Positions 41,769 through 51,306 of a stretch of 55,994 nucleotides of DNA are shown piece after piece (position 1 is the stretch's first letter; each line of letters begins with the position of its first letter). Below the pieces are notes generated by a model. The model saw only the letters and a program-made list of their open reading frames with translations. It was not told the origin of the DNA and searched no databases. Location: positions 1 to 55,994 of the forward strand of contig NZ_ATHL01000149.1 in the NCBI RefSeq assembly GCF_000445125.1, written 5' to 3'. The DNA is from Novosphingobium lindaniclasticum LE124 (GTDB lineage Bacteria > Pseudomonadota > Alphaproteobacteria > Sphingomonadales > Sphingomonadaceae). A program made the position numbers and the translations under genes.

Positions 41769-42524
41769 TCACCAGGTGTCGGTCAGCTTCGTCGCGATCT
41801 CGATGTCGTTGAGGAAGTCCACTTCCGCCCATTGCATTCCCTCGATGGACACCGTGCCGACCTTGCCGGTGGGGGCGATCGAATCGATGACCTTGAGATA
41901 CCAGTGCTGGACCCCCTCCGGGGTGCGCATGGCCTGGCGGACGGTCTCGCGAAACAGGTCGGCGCCCTCACCGCGAAAGGCGAGGAAGCCGATCGATTCG
42001 CAGTTCGATTGGGCGGCGGTCAGCGTCTTGCCGATGTGGACCAGTCGGCCGTCCGCCTCGCGCTCGACTTTCATGTCGTCGCTGTCGTAGCCATCCGCCT
42101 TGACGTCGACGGTCACGGTGATCGGCCAGGGCTTGCCGTCGACATCGGTCGCGCCTTGCTGGACCTGGCGGACGATCTCCTCCGAAACCAGCGTGTCTCC
42201 GTTGAGGATCAGGAAATCGCCGCGCATGGCCTCGCGCGCAATCCAGCAGGAGCCGAGATTGTCGGCAACCTTGAAGAACGGATTGAACCGGACGTTGATC
42301 TCGACTCGCGGGTCGTCGATGCGGTTCAGATGCTCTTCCAGCATGTCCGTCATGAAGCCGGTGACCACGTCGATCCGCTTCACCCCGCCGCGGGCCAGCA
42401 TCTCGATCTGCCATTCTATCAGGGACTTGCCGGAGAAGTCGATCATGCACTTGGGCCGCTCGGCGGTGAGCGGAAGCAGGCGCGAGCCTTGGCCGGCACT
42501 GAGAAGGATGGCGTGTTCGATCAT
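41769..42524 (-). CDS. Phosphocholine-type cytidylyltransferase (LicC/IPCT-like, COG1213 group)
   Basis: 251 residues. The nucleotide loop is LLSAGQGSRLLPLTAERPKCM (GxGxR...PK). Later NPFFKVADNLGSCW and FLILNGDTLVSEE carry the metal-binding Asp. This NPF...NNL pattern is what distinguishes LicC-like cytidylyltransferases from sugar NTP transferases. It probably makes a CDP-alcohol from a phospho-alcohol such as phosphocholine, phosphoethanolamine or inositol phosphate. The adjacent CDP-alcohol phosphotransferase could use that product. ATG at 42524 is the natural start. Confidence 0.82.
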   Translation of the reverse strand: MIEHAILLSAGQGSRLLPLTAERPKCMIDFSGKSLIEWQIEMLARGGVKRIDVVTGFMTDMLEEHLNRIDDPRVEINVRFNPFFKVADNLGSCWIAREAMRGDFLILNGDTLVSEEIVRQVQQGATDVDGKPWPITVTVDVKADGYDSDDMKVEREADGRLVHIGKTLTAAQSNCESIGFLAFRGEGADLFRETVRQAMRTPEGVQHWYLKVIDSIAPTGKVGTVSIEGMQWAEVDFLNDIEIATKLTDTW

Positions 42525-42705
42525 GAATTTTCGCGTTTCGTTGGAAGGAGAAGATGGCCCGCATCTAGGCATTGGCGCCTGAAAGGGAAAGGTGCCGCGC
42601 GAAGCGCTTCGATCGGCTGCCGGGCTATTCGAATCGTTCACGGTGGGGACATCCGCAATCGGCACAGCTTGCAAGTCCCTTCCCCCTCGTCCACATGCAG
42701 CCGCG

Positions 42706-44082
42706 ATGTCCGCCAAATTTCACCGCCGCGAGAGCAAATCTCCGCTAGGGCGGATACTTCAGAACACGGCCTGGTTGCTGGGCGGGAAAGGCTTCGGTGC
42801 GGTCTGCGGCCTTGCCTATCTCGCTATCCAGACGCGCTCGCTCGGCCTCAAGGATTTCGGCCACTTCTCACTGATCTTCGGGACGGCGCAGGCGTTGATC
42901 GCGCTTGCCAGCTTCCAGACCTGGCGGGTGGTGGTGCGGTACGGCAGCGAACATGTCCACGCCAGGGACTGGGGCAAGCTGGGCCGTCTCGGCATGCTCT
43001 GCGGCCTGCTCGATGGCGTCGGCGCGGTGATCGGCTGCGGATTGGCGGCGGTCCTGATCTTCGGCTTCGCACACAAGCTGGAACTCAACCCCCATTTCGT
43101 CGACGTGGCTTTCTGGTTCTGCGTGGGATCGCTCTGGGCGCTGGTCTCGGCGCCCACCGGGATCGTGCGCGCGCTCAACCGCTTCGACATGGCGGTCTAT
43201 GTCGAAGCCATCGTTCCCAGCGGCCGTCTTGCCGCCTCGCTCGTGATCTGGATGACCGGGCCGAGTGTCGGCCGGTTCCTGTTCGCGTGGGCGGCGATCG
43301 ATATCGTCGAAGCGCTGCTCTACTGGATCATGGCGCGGCGGCTCTGTCCCGAAGCGGTGAATCTCGCGAACCTGCGCAACTGGCGCAAGGCGATCGAAGA
43401 GAACCCCGGCGTCACGCGCTTCTTCATGCAGACTTACGCCGCCTCCACTCTCGACGCGGCGATGAAGAACGGCCCGCTGCTGATCGTCGGCGCCTGGGTC
43501 GGTACCAAGGCGGCCGGTCTTTACCGGCTTGCCTCGCAGATCTCGCAGGCGCTGAGCAAGCTCTCGTCGCTGCTGACCCGATCCGTCTACGCCGAAGTCG
43601 CGCGCGCCCGCGTTTCGTCCAAGGCGTCGGAATTCCGCAAGCTTGCGCTGCAGACCAGCAAGATCGCCGGCCTGGCCGGGATCGTCGTGGTCACCGTGGC
43701 GGTTTTGCTCGGCAAGCAGATGCTGGAAGTGATCGGCGGCGACGATTTCGAACAGGGCGCGGCGATCCTGGTGCCGCTGACGCTCGCGGCCTGTTTCGAT
43801 CTGGCCAGCGTCGCTTTCGAACCGGTGCTTCACGCAACCGGGCGCGCCCGCCATTCGCTGGTGGCCCGCCTGATCGCCTTGATCGCGCTGGCCATCGGGC
43901 TCGTCTTCCTGCTCCCGACCGGCCCCAGCGGGGCGGCCTGGGCGGTCGCCGTGGGCGGCGCGGTGTCCTATATCGTCATGGGGCTGATGGCGTGGCGCAC
44001 GCTCCAGCAGATCGACCGGAAAGAGATCAGCATCATGCCCGATCCCGAGGACGATCTGCCGGTGGCCGATTCGGCCAGCTGA
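42706..44082 (+). CDS. MATE/PST-type polysaccharide or lipid flippase
   Basis: 458 residues with about 12-14 membrane helices of the Wzx/MurJ-like MVF superfamily: NTAWLLGGKGFGAVCGLAYLA at the N-terminus, SLGLKDFGHFSLIFGTAQAL, and later RSVYAEVARAR with a typical flippase segment. Such proteins move lipid-linked sugars or glycolipids across the inner membrane. It is divergent from the cytidylyltransferase gene, and no glycosyltransferase or polymerase is next to it. The start at 42706 (MSAKFHRRES) is chosen over an earlier frame. Confidence 0.82.
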   Translation: MSAKFHRRESKSPLGRILQNTAWLLGGKGFGAVCGLAYLAIQTRSLGLKDFGHFSLIFGTAQALIALASFQTWRVVVRYGSEHVHARDWGKLGRLGMLCGLLDGVGAVIGCGLAAVLIFGFAHKLELNPHFVDVAFWFCVGSLWALVSAPTGIVRALNRFDMAVYVEAIVPSGRLAASLVIWMTGPSVGRFLFAWAAIDIVEALLYWIMARRLCPEAVNLANLRNWRKAIEENPGVTRFFMQTYAASTLDAAMKNGPLLIVGAWVGTKAAGLYRLASQISQALSKLSSLLTRSVYAEVARARVSSKASEFRKLALQTSKIAGLAGIVVVTVAVLLGKQMLEVIGGDDFEQGAAILVPLTLAACFDLASVAFEPVLHATGRARHSLVARLIALIALAIGLVFLLPTGPSGAAWAVAVGGAVSYIVMGLMAWRTLQQIDRKEISIMPDPEDDLPVADSAS

Positions 44083-44147
44083 CTATAGGCAGCTAACACT
44101 GGGCACCTGACCCTCGACAGGTCGGGTTCGTGAGCTATCATGGTGCT

Positions 44148-45371
44148 ATGCCGTCATCCGCAAGCACCCTGGTCGAGGACGCCGCCGGCCTTTCCGACCG
44201 CATCGTCGCCCTGCGCCGGGCCATTCATGCCGAGCCGGAAATCGGCCTCCACAATCCCAGGACACGGGACAAGATCCGCGCGGCGCTCGCCCATCTGCCG
44301 CTGGAATGGCGTGAAGGGCCTTCGACGACCGGCCTCGTCGCCACGCTGAAAGGCGGGAGCGGAGCAGGCGGCTGCGTGCTGCTGCGCGGAGATACCGATG
44401 CCCTGCCGATGCCCGAGGAAACCGGGCTGGATTTCGCCTCGACCGTCTCCGGCGTGATGCATGCCTGCGGGCACGATACCCATGTCGCCATGCTGGCCGG
44501 TGCGGCGGAACTCCTGGCCACGCGGGCCGAAAGCCTGGCCGGCGAAGTGCGCTTCATGTTCCAGCCCGGAGAGGAAGGTCATCACGGCGCCCGCTTCATG
44601 CTGGAAGACGGGTTGCTGGGCGGGGAGGGAACCGACCGTTCGCTGCCCGATGCCGCTTTCGCGCTCCACATCATGCCCAATGCGCCGCACGGCGTGATCG
44701 GCGGCCGGGGCGGGCCGCTCATGGCGGCGGCTGACGAATTGCGGATCGTCGTGACCGGGCGCGGCGGCCATGCCTCGATGCCGCACGACACGGTGGACCC
44801 GATACCGGTCGCCTGCGAAGTGGTTTGCGCGATCCAGACCATGGTGGCGCGGCGCTACAGCGTGTTCGATCCGGTCGTGGTGACGATCGCCAGGATCGAG
44901 GCAGGCAGCGCACACAACGTCATCCCCGACACGGCGAGGCTGACCGGCACCATGCGGACGCTTTCGGCCGCCAATCGCGCGCGCTTGAAGGACGAATTGC
45001 CGGCACTCGTCGCCGGGATCGCCGGTGCCCATGGGCTGAAGGGCGAAGTGACCATTCTGGAAGGCTTTCCCGTCACGATCTGCGATCCGCGCGCGGTGGA
45101 CTGCGGCGAACGTGTGGCCCGCGATCTCTATGGCGAGGCCGCGTTCCAGCGCCTCAAGGACCCGATCATGGGTGCGGAGGACTTCGCCTACGTGCTCGAA
45201 AAGGTGCCCGGGGCGATGTTCTTCCTGGGCGTGGCGGAGGACGGCGCCGACTGGAAGCATTGCTGCGGCATCCACTCGACGAAGATGATGGTCGACGAAA
45301 AGGCCCTGCCACGCGGCGCCGCCTTCCTGGCGGGGCTGGCCGAAGGTTGGCTGGCGCAAGGTTGGGGATAG
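44148..45371 (+). CDS. M20-family amidohydrolase (hippurate hydrolase/N-acyl-amino-acid deacylase type)
   Basis: About 407 residues. Metal site: LLRGDTDALPMPEETG (Asp) and MHACGHDTHVAMLAGAAELL (His, catalytic Asp), then FMFQPGEEGHHGA with the catalytic Glu. The lid domain carries VTGRGGHASMPHDTVDPI. It hydrolyses N-acyl amino acids or similar amides in the cytoplasm. I prefer the ATG at 44148; a GTG at 44130 adds six residues. It stands alone, followed by a palindromic repeat. Confidence 0.93.
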   Translation: MPSSASTLVEDAAGLSDRIVALRRAIHAEPEIGLHNPRTRDKIRAALAHLPLEWREGPSTTGLVATLKGGSGAGGCVLLRGDTDALPMPEETGLDFASTVSGVMHACGHDTHVAMLAGAAELLATRAESLAGEVRFMFQPGEEGHHGARFMLEDGLLGGEGTDRSLPDAAFALHIMPNAPHGVIGGRGGPLMAAADELRIVVTGRGGHASMPHDTVDPIPVACEVVCAIQTMVARRYSVFDPVVVTIARIEAGSAHNVIPDTARLTGTMRTLSAANRARLKDELPALVAGIAGAHGLKGEVTILEGFPVTICDPRAVDCGERVARDLYGEAAFQRLKDPIMGAEDFAYVLEKVPGAMFFLGVAEDGADWKHCCGIHSTKMMVDEKALPRGAAFLAGLAEGWLAQGWG

Positions 45372-45406
45372 GGCTGCGTCTTCCTACATAGACCGCCGCC
45401 GCTCTT

Positions 45407-45491
45407 CGTCATCGCCTGCGCAGCGAAGTGATCCGGAGTCGCGCAGAGCTGACCTGGATTGCCGCGTCGGCGTCGCCTCCTCGCAATGACG
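45407..45491. repeat. Intergenic repeat with CGTCAT...ATGACG ends
   Basis: An 85-base element with inverted ends CGTCATCGC and GCAATGACG. It contains GATTGCCGCGTCGGCGTCGC, a sequence I recognise from the common alphaproteobacterial CGTCATTGCGAGG-type repeats. It lies between convergent genes. Confidence 0.7.
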
Positions 45492-45505
45492 GGGGCGGCG
45501 CGGCT

Positions 45506-45802
45506 TCAGGCTTTGACATCATCCCATTCCGGGTGACGCTTGAACGCAGCCACGACGTAGCTGCACAAGGGTGCGACCTTGAAGTCGTTCTCGCGCGCGT
45601 CGGCGACCATGGCCTCGACCAGCCGCGCCGCTACGCCGCGATTGCCGATCTGCGAGGGAACGAACGTGTGGTCGGCATAGTGCACGCCGTCGCGGGTCTG
45701 CCAGGTGAGGTGGCCGGTGGCGTCGCTGTCGGCCAGATGCGCCTGATATTCGCCGCCGGTGGCGGTCTCGTGCTTGGTGATGGTCACGCCGACCATGGGC
45801 AT
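45506..45802 (-). CDS. Small GNAT-fold protein (YjdJ/YidJ-like N-acetyltransferase)
   Basis: 98 residues of the minimal GNAT type: LTWQTRDGVHYADHTFVPSQIGNRGVAARLVEAM carries the shortened acetyl-CoA loop (xxGNRGVAxRLV), and PLCSYVVAAFKRHPEW is the typical tail. The substrate is unknown. It is divergent from the threonine aldolase gene. Confidence 0.88.
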   Translation of the reverse strand: MPMVGVTITKHETATGGEYQAHLADSDATGHLTWQTRDGVHYADHTFVPSQIGNRGVAARLVEAMVADARENDFKVAPLCSYVVAAFKRHPEWDDVKA

Positions 45803-45852
45803 GTCTCCCTAAAAGGTTCGCTTGACGCCGCTCGCGTCCGCTTACAGGGCAT

Positions 45853-46884
45853 ATGGTCATGAAATTCCTCTCCGACAACGCCGCACGGGTCCACCCGAGG
45901 GTATGGGAAGCCATGCGGGCGGCCGACACGCCGGATTCGCCTTATGACGGGGATGCGCTGAGCAACCTGCTGGACGAGCGCTTTTCCGCCCTGTTCGGTC
46001 GCGACTGCGCAGCGCTTTGGGTTGCCACCGGCACGGCGGCGAACTGCCTTGCCCTCTCGGCCATGGTCGAGCCGCACGGCGCGGTGATCTGCCACCGCGA
46101 GGCGCATATCGAAATGGACGAGGGCGGCGCACCGGGCTTCTACCTGCACGGCGCCAAGCTGCTGCTGGCGGGCGGTGAGGGTGCGAAGATCACGCCCGAG
46201 GCCGTCGCCCGCATAGTCGATTCGATCCGCGACGGCGTGCACCAGGTGCAGCCCCATGCCATATCGATCACGCAGGCGAGCGAGTACGGGTGCGTCTACC
46301 GGCCCGAGGAACTGGCCGGGTTGGCGAATTTCGCGAGGGGCAGGGGGCTCGGCCTGCATATGGACGGCGCGCGCTTCGCCAATGCGGCGGCATTCCTGGG
46401 CGGCGACCCCGCTCTCGCGGCGGGCCTCGGCGGAAACGCGGCAGGCGCGGCGGGCGGTGTCGATGCCCTCAGCTTCGGCATGGTCAAGAACGGCGGGATG
46501 AGTGCAGAGGCGATCGTGTTCTTCGACCCCGCCATGGCCGACAAAGTGCGCTTTCGCCGCAAACGGGCCGGGCACCTGCAATCCAAGGGGCGCTACCTGG
46601 CCGCGCAGATCCTCGCCATGCTCGAAGGCGATCTCTGGCTGGACAACGCCCGCGCCGCCAACGCCGCCGCCGGCGAGATCGCTGCCGCCGCGGGCGACCG
46701 GCTGCTGCACCCGGTCGAGGCGAACGAGATATTCCTGACGACCACGGCCGTCGAGCGGCTGGCCCTGCGCGAACTCGGTTTCGAATTCTACGACTGGGGC
46801 GAGGAAGCGGCGCGGCTCGTCACCGCCTGGGACTCGCGGGAGGATCAGGTGTCCGCTCTCGCAAAAGCGATTGCAGCGCTGTGA
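45853..46884 (+). CDS. ltaE: Low-specificity L-threonine aldolase
   Basis: 343 residues, PLP-dependent. FLSDNAARVHPRVWEAM at the N-terminus, the substrate segment THxxxxxCHREAHIEMDEGGA, the PLP-aspartate HMDGARFANA (169-178) and the PLP lysine K212 in SFGMVKNGG. It splits threonine to glycine and acetaldehyde. An ATG two codons later (MKF) is an alternative start. Its stop overlaps the EamA gene (GTGA). Confidence 0.94.
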   Translation: MVMKFLSDNAARVHPRVWEAMRAADTPDSPYDGDALSNLLDERFSALFGRDCAALWVATGTAANCLALSAMVEPHGAVICHREAHIEMDEGGAPGFYLHGAKLLLAGGEGAKITPEAVARIVDSIRDGVHQVQPHAISITQASEYGCVYRPEELAGLANFARGRGLGLHMDGARFANAAAFLGGDPALAAGLGGNAAGAAGGVDALSFGMVKNGGMSAEAIVFFDPAMADKVRFRRKRAGHLQSKGRYLAAQILAMLEGDLWLDNARAANAAAGEIAAAAGDRLLHPVEANEIFLTTTAVERLALRELGFEFYDWGEEAARLVTAWDSREDQVSALAKAIAAL

Positions 46885-47801
46885 ACGATTCGGCCAACAG
46901 CACTCCCGGCTTCCTGGCGCCCGGCGTAGCGCTGCCGTTCCTGCTGGTTGCGCTGATCTGGGGCTCGACCTGGTTCGTCATCACCGGCCAGATCGGGGAC
47001 GTGCCGGCAAGCTGGTCCGTCGCCTGGCGCTTCGTACTGGCGACCCCGGCCATGTTCCTCGTCGCGATGGTGATGAGGAAAAGCCTGAGGATCGGCGCGG
47101 CAGGTCACTGGCTGGCGCTGGCCGTCGGCGTGGCGCAGTTCTGCGGGAACTACAATTTCGTCTATCGCGCCGAGATGCACCTGACCTCCGGCATCGTCGC
47201 GGTCATGATCGGACTGCTGCTGGTGCCCAATGCCATTCTCGCGCGGGTCCTGCTGGGTCAGCCGATCACCTGGCGCTTCGGGATCGGCAGCATGATCGCC
47301 ATTGCCGGTCTCGCCTTGCTGCTGCTGCACGAGGCGCATGAAGCGCCGCTGGGCGGCAAGGTGCTGCTCGGCACCGTCTTCGCGCTCATCGCCATGCTCT
47401 GCGCCTCGGTCTCCAACGTGATCCAGGCCAACGAGACCGGCAAGGCCTTGCCGATGGTGAGCCTGCTTTCCTGGGCCATGCTCTACGGCACCCTGGCCGA
47501 CGTCGGCATTGCCTGGGCCACTTCGGGCCCGCCGGTGATCCCGCACGATCCGACCTATTGGCTGGGCACCGCCTACCTGGCGATCCTGGGGTCGGTGGTA
47601 ACCTTCCCGCTCTATTACACGCTGATCCGCCAACTCGGCGCAGGCAAGGCGGCCTACAACGGCGTGACGGTGATCATCGTCGCCATGCTGATCTCCACCG
47701 TGTTCGAGGGCTATCGCTGGTCGCTGCTCGCGGTGGCGGGGGCGGCGCTGGCGACGGTCGGGCTGGTCGTGGCGCTGAGGGCGCGCAGCCCCTCTCGGTA
47801 A
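46881..47801 (+). CDS. EamA/DMT-family membrane transporter
   Basis: 306 residues with about ten helices in two repeats: FLLVALIWGSTWFVITGQIG (first EamA unit) and VFALIAMLCASVSNVIQ (second unit). Such proteins usually export metabolites or amino acids. The GTG start overlaps the threonine aldolase stop. Its last 91 bases (47711-47801) overlap the convergent SDR gene. Function is unknown; the pairing with threonine aldolase hints at amino acid export. Confidence 0.9.
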   Translation: MNDSANSTPGFLAPGVALPFLLVALIWGSTWFVITGQIGDVPASWSVAWRFVLATPAMFLVAMVMRKSLRIGAAGHWLALAVGVAQFCGNYNFVYRAEMHLTSGIVAVMIGLLLVPNAILARVLLGQPITWRFGIGSMIAIAGLALLLLHEAHEAPLGGKVLLGTVFALIAMLCASVSNVIQANETGKALPMVSLLSWAMLYGTLADVGIAWATSGPPVIPHDPTYWLGTAYLAILGSVVTFPLYYTLIRQLGAGKAAYNGVTVIIVAMLISTVFEGYRWSLLAVAGAALATVGLVVALRARSPSR

Positions 47802-48574
47802 GTCGCAAAGCGCGGCTTCCAGCCAAGCACGCGCCGCGCCTTGCCGTTCGCCACCCGGCGGTTCTCGGCATAGAACCCGCGCGCCATCGGTGAGAGCTGC
47901 GCCTCCTCCATCGACTGGAGCGGCGGCACCGGCAGGCCGAGCAGGCTGCAGGCCGCCTCCACCAGTCTGTTCTGGCCGCAAGGCAGGTCGTCCGCCAGGT
48001 TGTAGGCTCCCGGAGGCCCGTCCAGCCCGGCGATCACGCCCGAGGCGATGTCCGCGACATGGACGCGGCTGAACACCTGCCCCGGCAGGTCGATCCGGTG
48101 AGCGCGGCCTTCCCGCACCCGGTCCAGCACCGATCGGCCCGGACCGTAGAGCCCCGGCAGGCGGTAGACCCTGGCGCCCCGTGCCAGCCACGCCGCATCC
48201 GCCTCGGCCCGCGCAGTGCGGCGACCGGTGCCGACCGGCGCGCTTTCGTCCACCCAGGCGCCGCCGGTATCACCATAGACACCGGTCGAGGAGAGGTAGG
48301 ACAGCGGCATGCCCTTCAGCGCATCGCCATAGCGATCAAGCACCGGGTCCAGCGGCTCGCCCCGGCTTTCCCGGCCGGGCGGCACCGACGACAGCACATG
48401 ATCGGCGTCCGCCAGGGCGAGGCGCACGTTGCCTTCGTCCGCGAAGGAGATCGTTCCCTCGCTCCCGGTGGAAATGACTTCCCAACCCCGCGCCGCCGCC
48501 TGCCCGGCCACGACCTTCGCGGTGTAGCCCAGCCCGAAGATGAAAAGTCGCTTCGGCATCGGGCGCGGGGACAT
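47711..48574 (-). CDS. NAD(P)-dependent epimerase/SDR-family protein
   Basis: 287 residues. Rossmann fold start KRLFIFGLGYTAKVVAGQAAARGWEV (GxGxxA type), LSSTGVYGD with the Ser/Tyr region and RVHVADIASGVIAGL as later SDR landmarks. Resembles the YeeZ-like atypical SDRs. The start at 48574 has GAGGAA upstream. The 3' end runs 91 bases into the convergent EamA gene; the last 20 or so residues (Ala/Ser/Thr-rich) are thus read antisense to the transporter's C-terminus. Confidence 0.85.
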   Translation of the reverse strand: MSPRPMPKRLFIFGLGYTAKVVAGQAAARGWEVISTGSEGTISFADEGNVRLALADADHVLSSVPPGRESRGEPLDPVLDRYGDALKGMPLSYLSSTGVYGDTGGAWVDESAPVGTGRRTARAEADAAWLARGARVYRLPGLYGPGRSVLDRVREGRAHRIDLPGQVFSRVHVADIASGVIAGLDGPPGAYNLADDLPCGQNRLVEAACSLLGLPVPPLQSMEEAQLSPMARGFYAENRRVANGKARRVLGWKPRFATYREGLRALSATTSPTVASAAPATASSDQR

Positions 48575-48651
48575 GAGGATTCCTCTCGATTCGTGTGTGA
48601 ATTCGTCGCGCCATGGCTGGCATTCGAGGGACAAGGCTCTAATTTAGCGGC

Positions 48652-51306
48652 ATGGATATTGCCAGCACCCCCAGCACGCCCGACGCCGACGCGCAGATCG
48701 CCGATGCCGCTCCCGCGCCCCAGGCGCCGCCGGTCATCCGCCGCGAGGACTATCAGCCGCCCGCCTGGCTGGTGCCGCAGATCGCGCTCGACTTCCGTCT
48801 GGGCATCGAAGAGACCCGCGTGACGGCCAGGCTGTCGGTGCGCCGCAATCCCGCGGGCAGCGCCGCCTCGACGCTGCACCTGAACGGCGACCAGCTCACC
48901 CCGCTGGCCGTGCGCGTCGATGGCGAGGCGGTGAACGACTGGCGCATGGACGGTGCCGACCTCTTGGTGGAACTGACCGGCGAGGCGCACGAGGTCGAAA
49001 TCGAAACCTCGGTGAATCCCGCGGCGAACAGCCAGCTCATGGGTCTCTACGCCTCTAACGGGATGCTCTGCACCCAGTGCGAGGCCGAGGGCTTCCGCCG
49101 CATCACCTTCTTCCCCGACCGGCCGGACGTGCTCTCGACCTATTCGGTGCGCATGGCGGGCGACAAGGGCCAGTTCCCGATCCTGCTTTCCAACGGCAAC
49201 TGCACCGCCACGGGAGAAGGCGAGGACGGCACCCACTGGGCCGAGTGGCACGACCCCTGGCCCAAGCCGGCCTATCTCTTCGCGCTCGTCGCGGGCGATC
49301 TGGTGGCCAATCACGCGCAGTTCACCACGCGCTCGGGCCGCCGGGTCGATCTCAACATCTGGGTCCGCTCCGGTGACGAGCAGCGCACCCAGCACGCGAT
49401 GGATTCGCTCATCAACTCGATGAAGTGGGATGAGGAGGCCTTCGGCCGCGAGTACGACCTGGACCTGTTCAATGTCGTCGCCGTATCGGACTTCAACATG
49501 GGGGCGATGGAGAACAAGGGCCTCAACGTCTTCAACACCCGCTACGTGCTGGCAGAACCGGAAACCGCCACCGACGCCGATTACGACGGTATCGAAAGCG
49601 TGATCGGACACGAGTATTTCCACAACTGGTCGGGCAACCGCGTGACCTGCCGCGACTGGTTCCAGCTTTCGCTCAAGGAAGGCTTCACCGTCCTGCGCGA
49701 CCAGCTGTTCAGCGCGGACATGGGCAGCGAGGCCGTGAAGCGCATCGAGGACGTGCGGGTCCTGCGCGCCGCCCAGTTCCCCGAGGATTCGGGACCGCTC
49801 GCACACCCGATACGCCCTGATTCCTACCAGGAAATCAGCAACTTCTATACCGCGACGGTCTACAACAAGGGTGCCGAGGTGATCCGCATGATGCGCACCA
49901 TGGCCGGGCCGGACAGGTTCCGCCAGGGAACCGACCTCTATTTCGACCGCCACGACGGCGAGGCCGCGACGTGCGAGGATTTCGTCAAGGCGATCGAGGA
50001 CGGCGCCGGGCTCGACCTCCGGCAGTTCCGCCTCTGGTACGCGCAGGCGGGCACCCCGCAAGTGGCGGTGGAAGCGTCGCACGAAGGCGATGTCGCCACG
50101 CTCACGCTTACCCAGACCATCCCGGCCACTCCCGGACAGCCGGAGAAGCAGGCGGTGCCGATCCCGCTGCGCATTGCCCTGTTCGACCGCGACAGCGGCC
50201 GTCATGCGGGCGAGCGGCTGATCGTGCTCGACACGGACAGCCGCAGCTTCGCGTTCGAAGGCTTCGCGCGGCCGCCGGTCGTCTCGATCAATCGCGGCTT
50301 CTCGGCCCCGGTCGCCATCGACATGGAGCGCTCGAACGAGGACCTCGTCTTCCTTGCCGCTCATGACGACGATCCTTTCGCCCGATACGAGGCCATGCAG
50401 AGCCTGGTCGTCCAGCATCTGGTGGCGGCGGTCGGCGGCGGCTTGTCGGAAACCGCGCGCGCCGAGGGTCGCAAGGCGATCGGCCAGGCTTTTGCGGCCG
50501 TTCTTTCGGACGATGGGCTGGACGATCTCATGCGCGGCGAACTGATGGTCCTGCCGGGCGTCGCCTATCTTGCCGAACAGGTGCTGGTGGCGGACCCGGC
50601 CGCGATCCACGAGGAACGCGAGGGTCTGAAAGCCTGGCTCGGCAGCGAACTGGCGGAGTCCCTCGTCGCTCTGCACGACCGCGTCTCTGGCGTTCCCTAT
50701 AGCCGCGACGCGGCTGCGCGCGGTGCCCGCAAGACCAAGGCGCAGGCGCTCGTGCTGATCGCTGCGGGCGATCCGGCCGAAGGCGCCCGCCGCGCCATCG
50801 CGCAATACCGCGCGGCAGACAACATGACCGATCGCCAGTCGGCGCTCACCGTGCTCTGCAACCTCGAAGGCCCCGAGCGGGAAGAGGCGCTTGCCGACTT
50901 CCTGCGCCGCTATCAGGGCAATGCGCTCGTGATCGACAAGTGGTTCGCGCTTCAGGCGGGCTCTTTCCATCCGCAAGTGCTGCAGCATATCGAGGCGCTG
51001 TCGCAGCACCCCGAATTCACCTTGAACAATCCGAACCGCGCCCGCGCGCTCTACATGACGGCAGCGGTGAACCCGAAGGCGTTCCATGACGCCAGCGGCG
51101 CGGGCTATCGGATGATCGGCGAATTGATCCGCAAGCTCGACCCGATCAACCCGCAGACTACCGCGCGGTTCGTGCCGCAGCTGGGCCGCTGGCGGCGCAT
51201 CGAACCCGCTCGCGCCGCCATGATGCGTGCGGAGCTGGAGAAGATCGCGGCCCAGCCCGGTCTTTCCCGCGATGTTCGCGAACAGGTGAGCAAGAGCCTT
51301 GGCTGA
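48652..51306 (+). CDS. pepN: Aminopeptidase N (M1 family)
   Basis: 884 residues, full length. The exopeptidase motif GAMENKGLNVF (about 283) and zinc motif HEYFHNWSGNRVTCRDWFQL with HExxH at about 320 and the downstream Glu in LKEGF are intact. It releases N-terminal amino acids from peptides in the cytoplasm. Gene ends in an 8-base overlap with the following pgeF frame. Confidence 0.96.
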   Translation: MDIASTPSTPDADAQIADAAPAPQAPPVIRREDYQPPAWLVPQIALDFRLGIEETRVTARLSVRRNPAGSAASTLHLNGDQLTPLAVRVDGEAVNDWRMDGADLLVELTGEAHEVEIETSVNPAANSQLMGLYASNGMLCTQCEAEGFRRITFFPDRPDVLSTYSVRMAGDKGQFPILLSNGNCTATGEGEDGTHWAEWHDPWPKPAYLFALVAGDLVANHAQFTTRSGRRVDLNIWVRSGDEQRTQHAMDSLINSMKWDEEAFGREYDLDLFNVVAVSDFNMGAMENKGLNVFNTRYVLAEPETATDADYDGIESVIGHEYFHNWSGNRVTCRDWFQLSLKEGFTVLRDQLFSADMGSEAVKRIEDVRVLRAAQFPEDSGPLAHPIRPDSYQEISNFYTATVYNKGAEVIRMMRTMAGPDRFRQGTDLYFDRHDGEAATCEDFVKAIEDGAGLDLRQFRLWYAQAGTPQVAVEASHEGDVATLTLTQTIPATPGQPEKQAVPIPLRIALFDRDSGRHAGERLIVLDTDSRSFAFEGFARPPVVSINRGFSAPVAIDMERSNEDLVFLAAHDDDPFARYEAMQSLVVQHLVAAVGGGLSETARAEGRKAIGQAFAAVLSDDGLDDLMRGELMVLPGVAYLAEQVLVADPAAIHEEREGLKAWLGSELAESLVALHDRVSGVPYSRDAAARGARKTKAQALVLIAAGDPAEGARRAIAQYRAADNMTDRQSALTVLCNLEGPEREEALADFLRRYQGNALVIDKWFALQAGSFHPQVLQHIEALSQHPEFTLNNPNRARALYMTAAVNPKAFHDASGAGYRMIGELIRKLDPINPQTTARFVPQLGRWRRIEPARAAMMRAELEKIAAQPGLSRDVREQVSKSLG

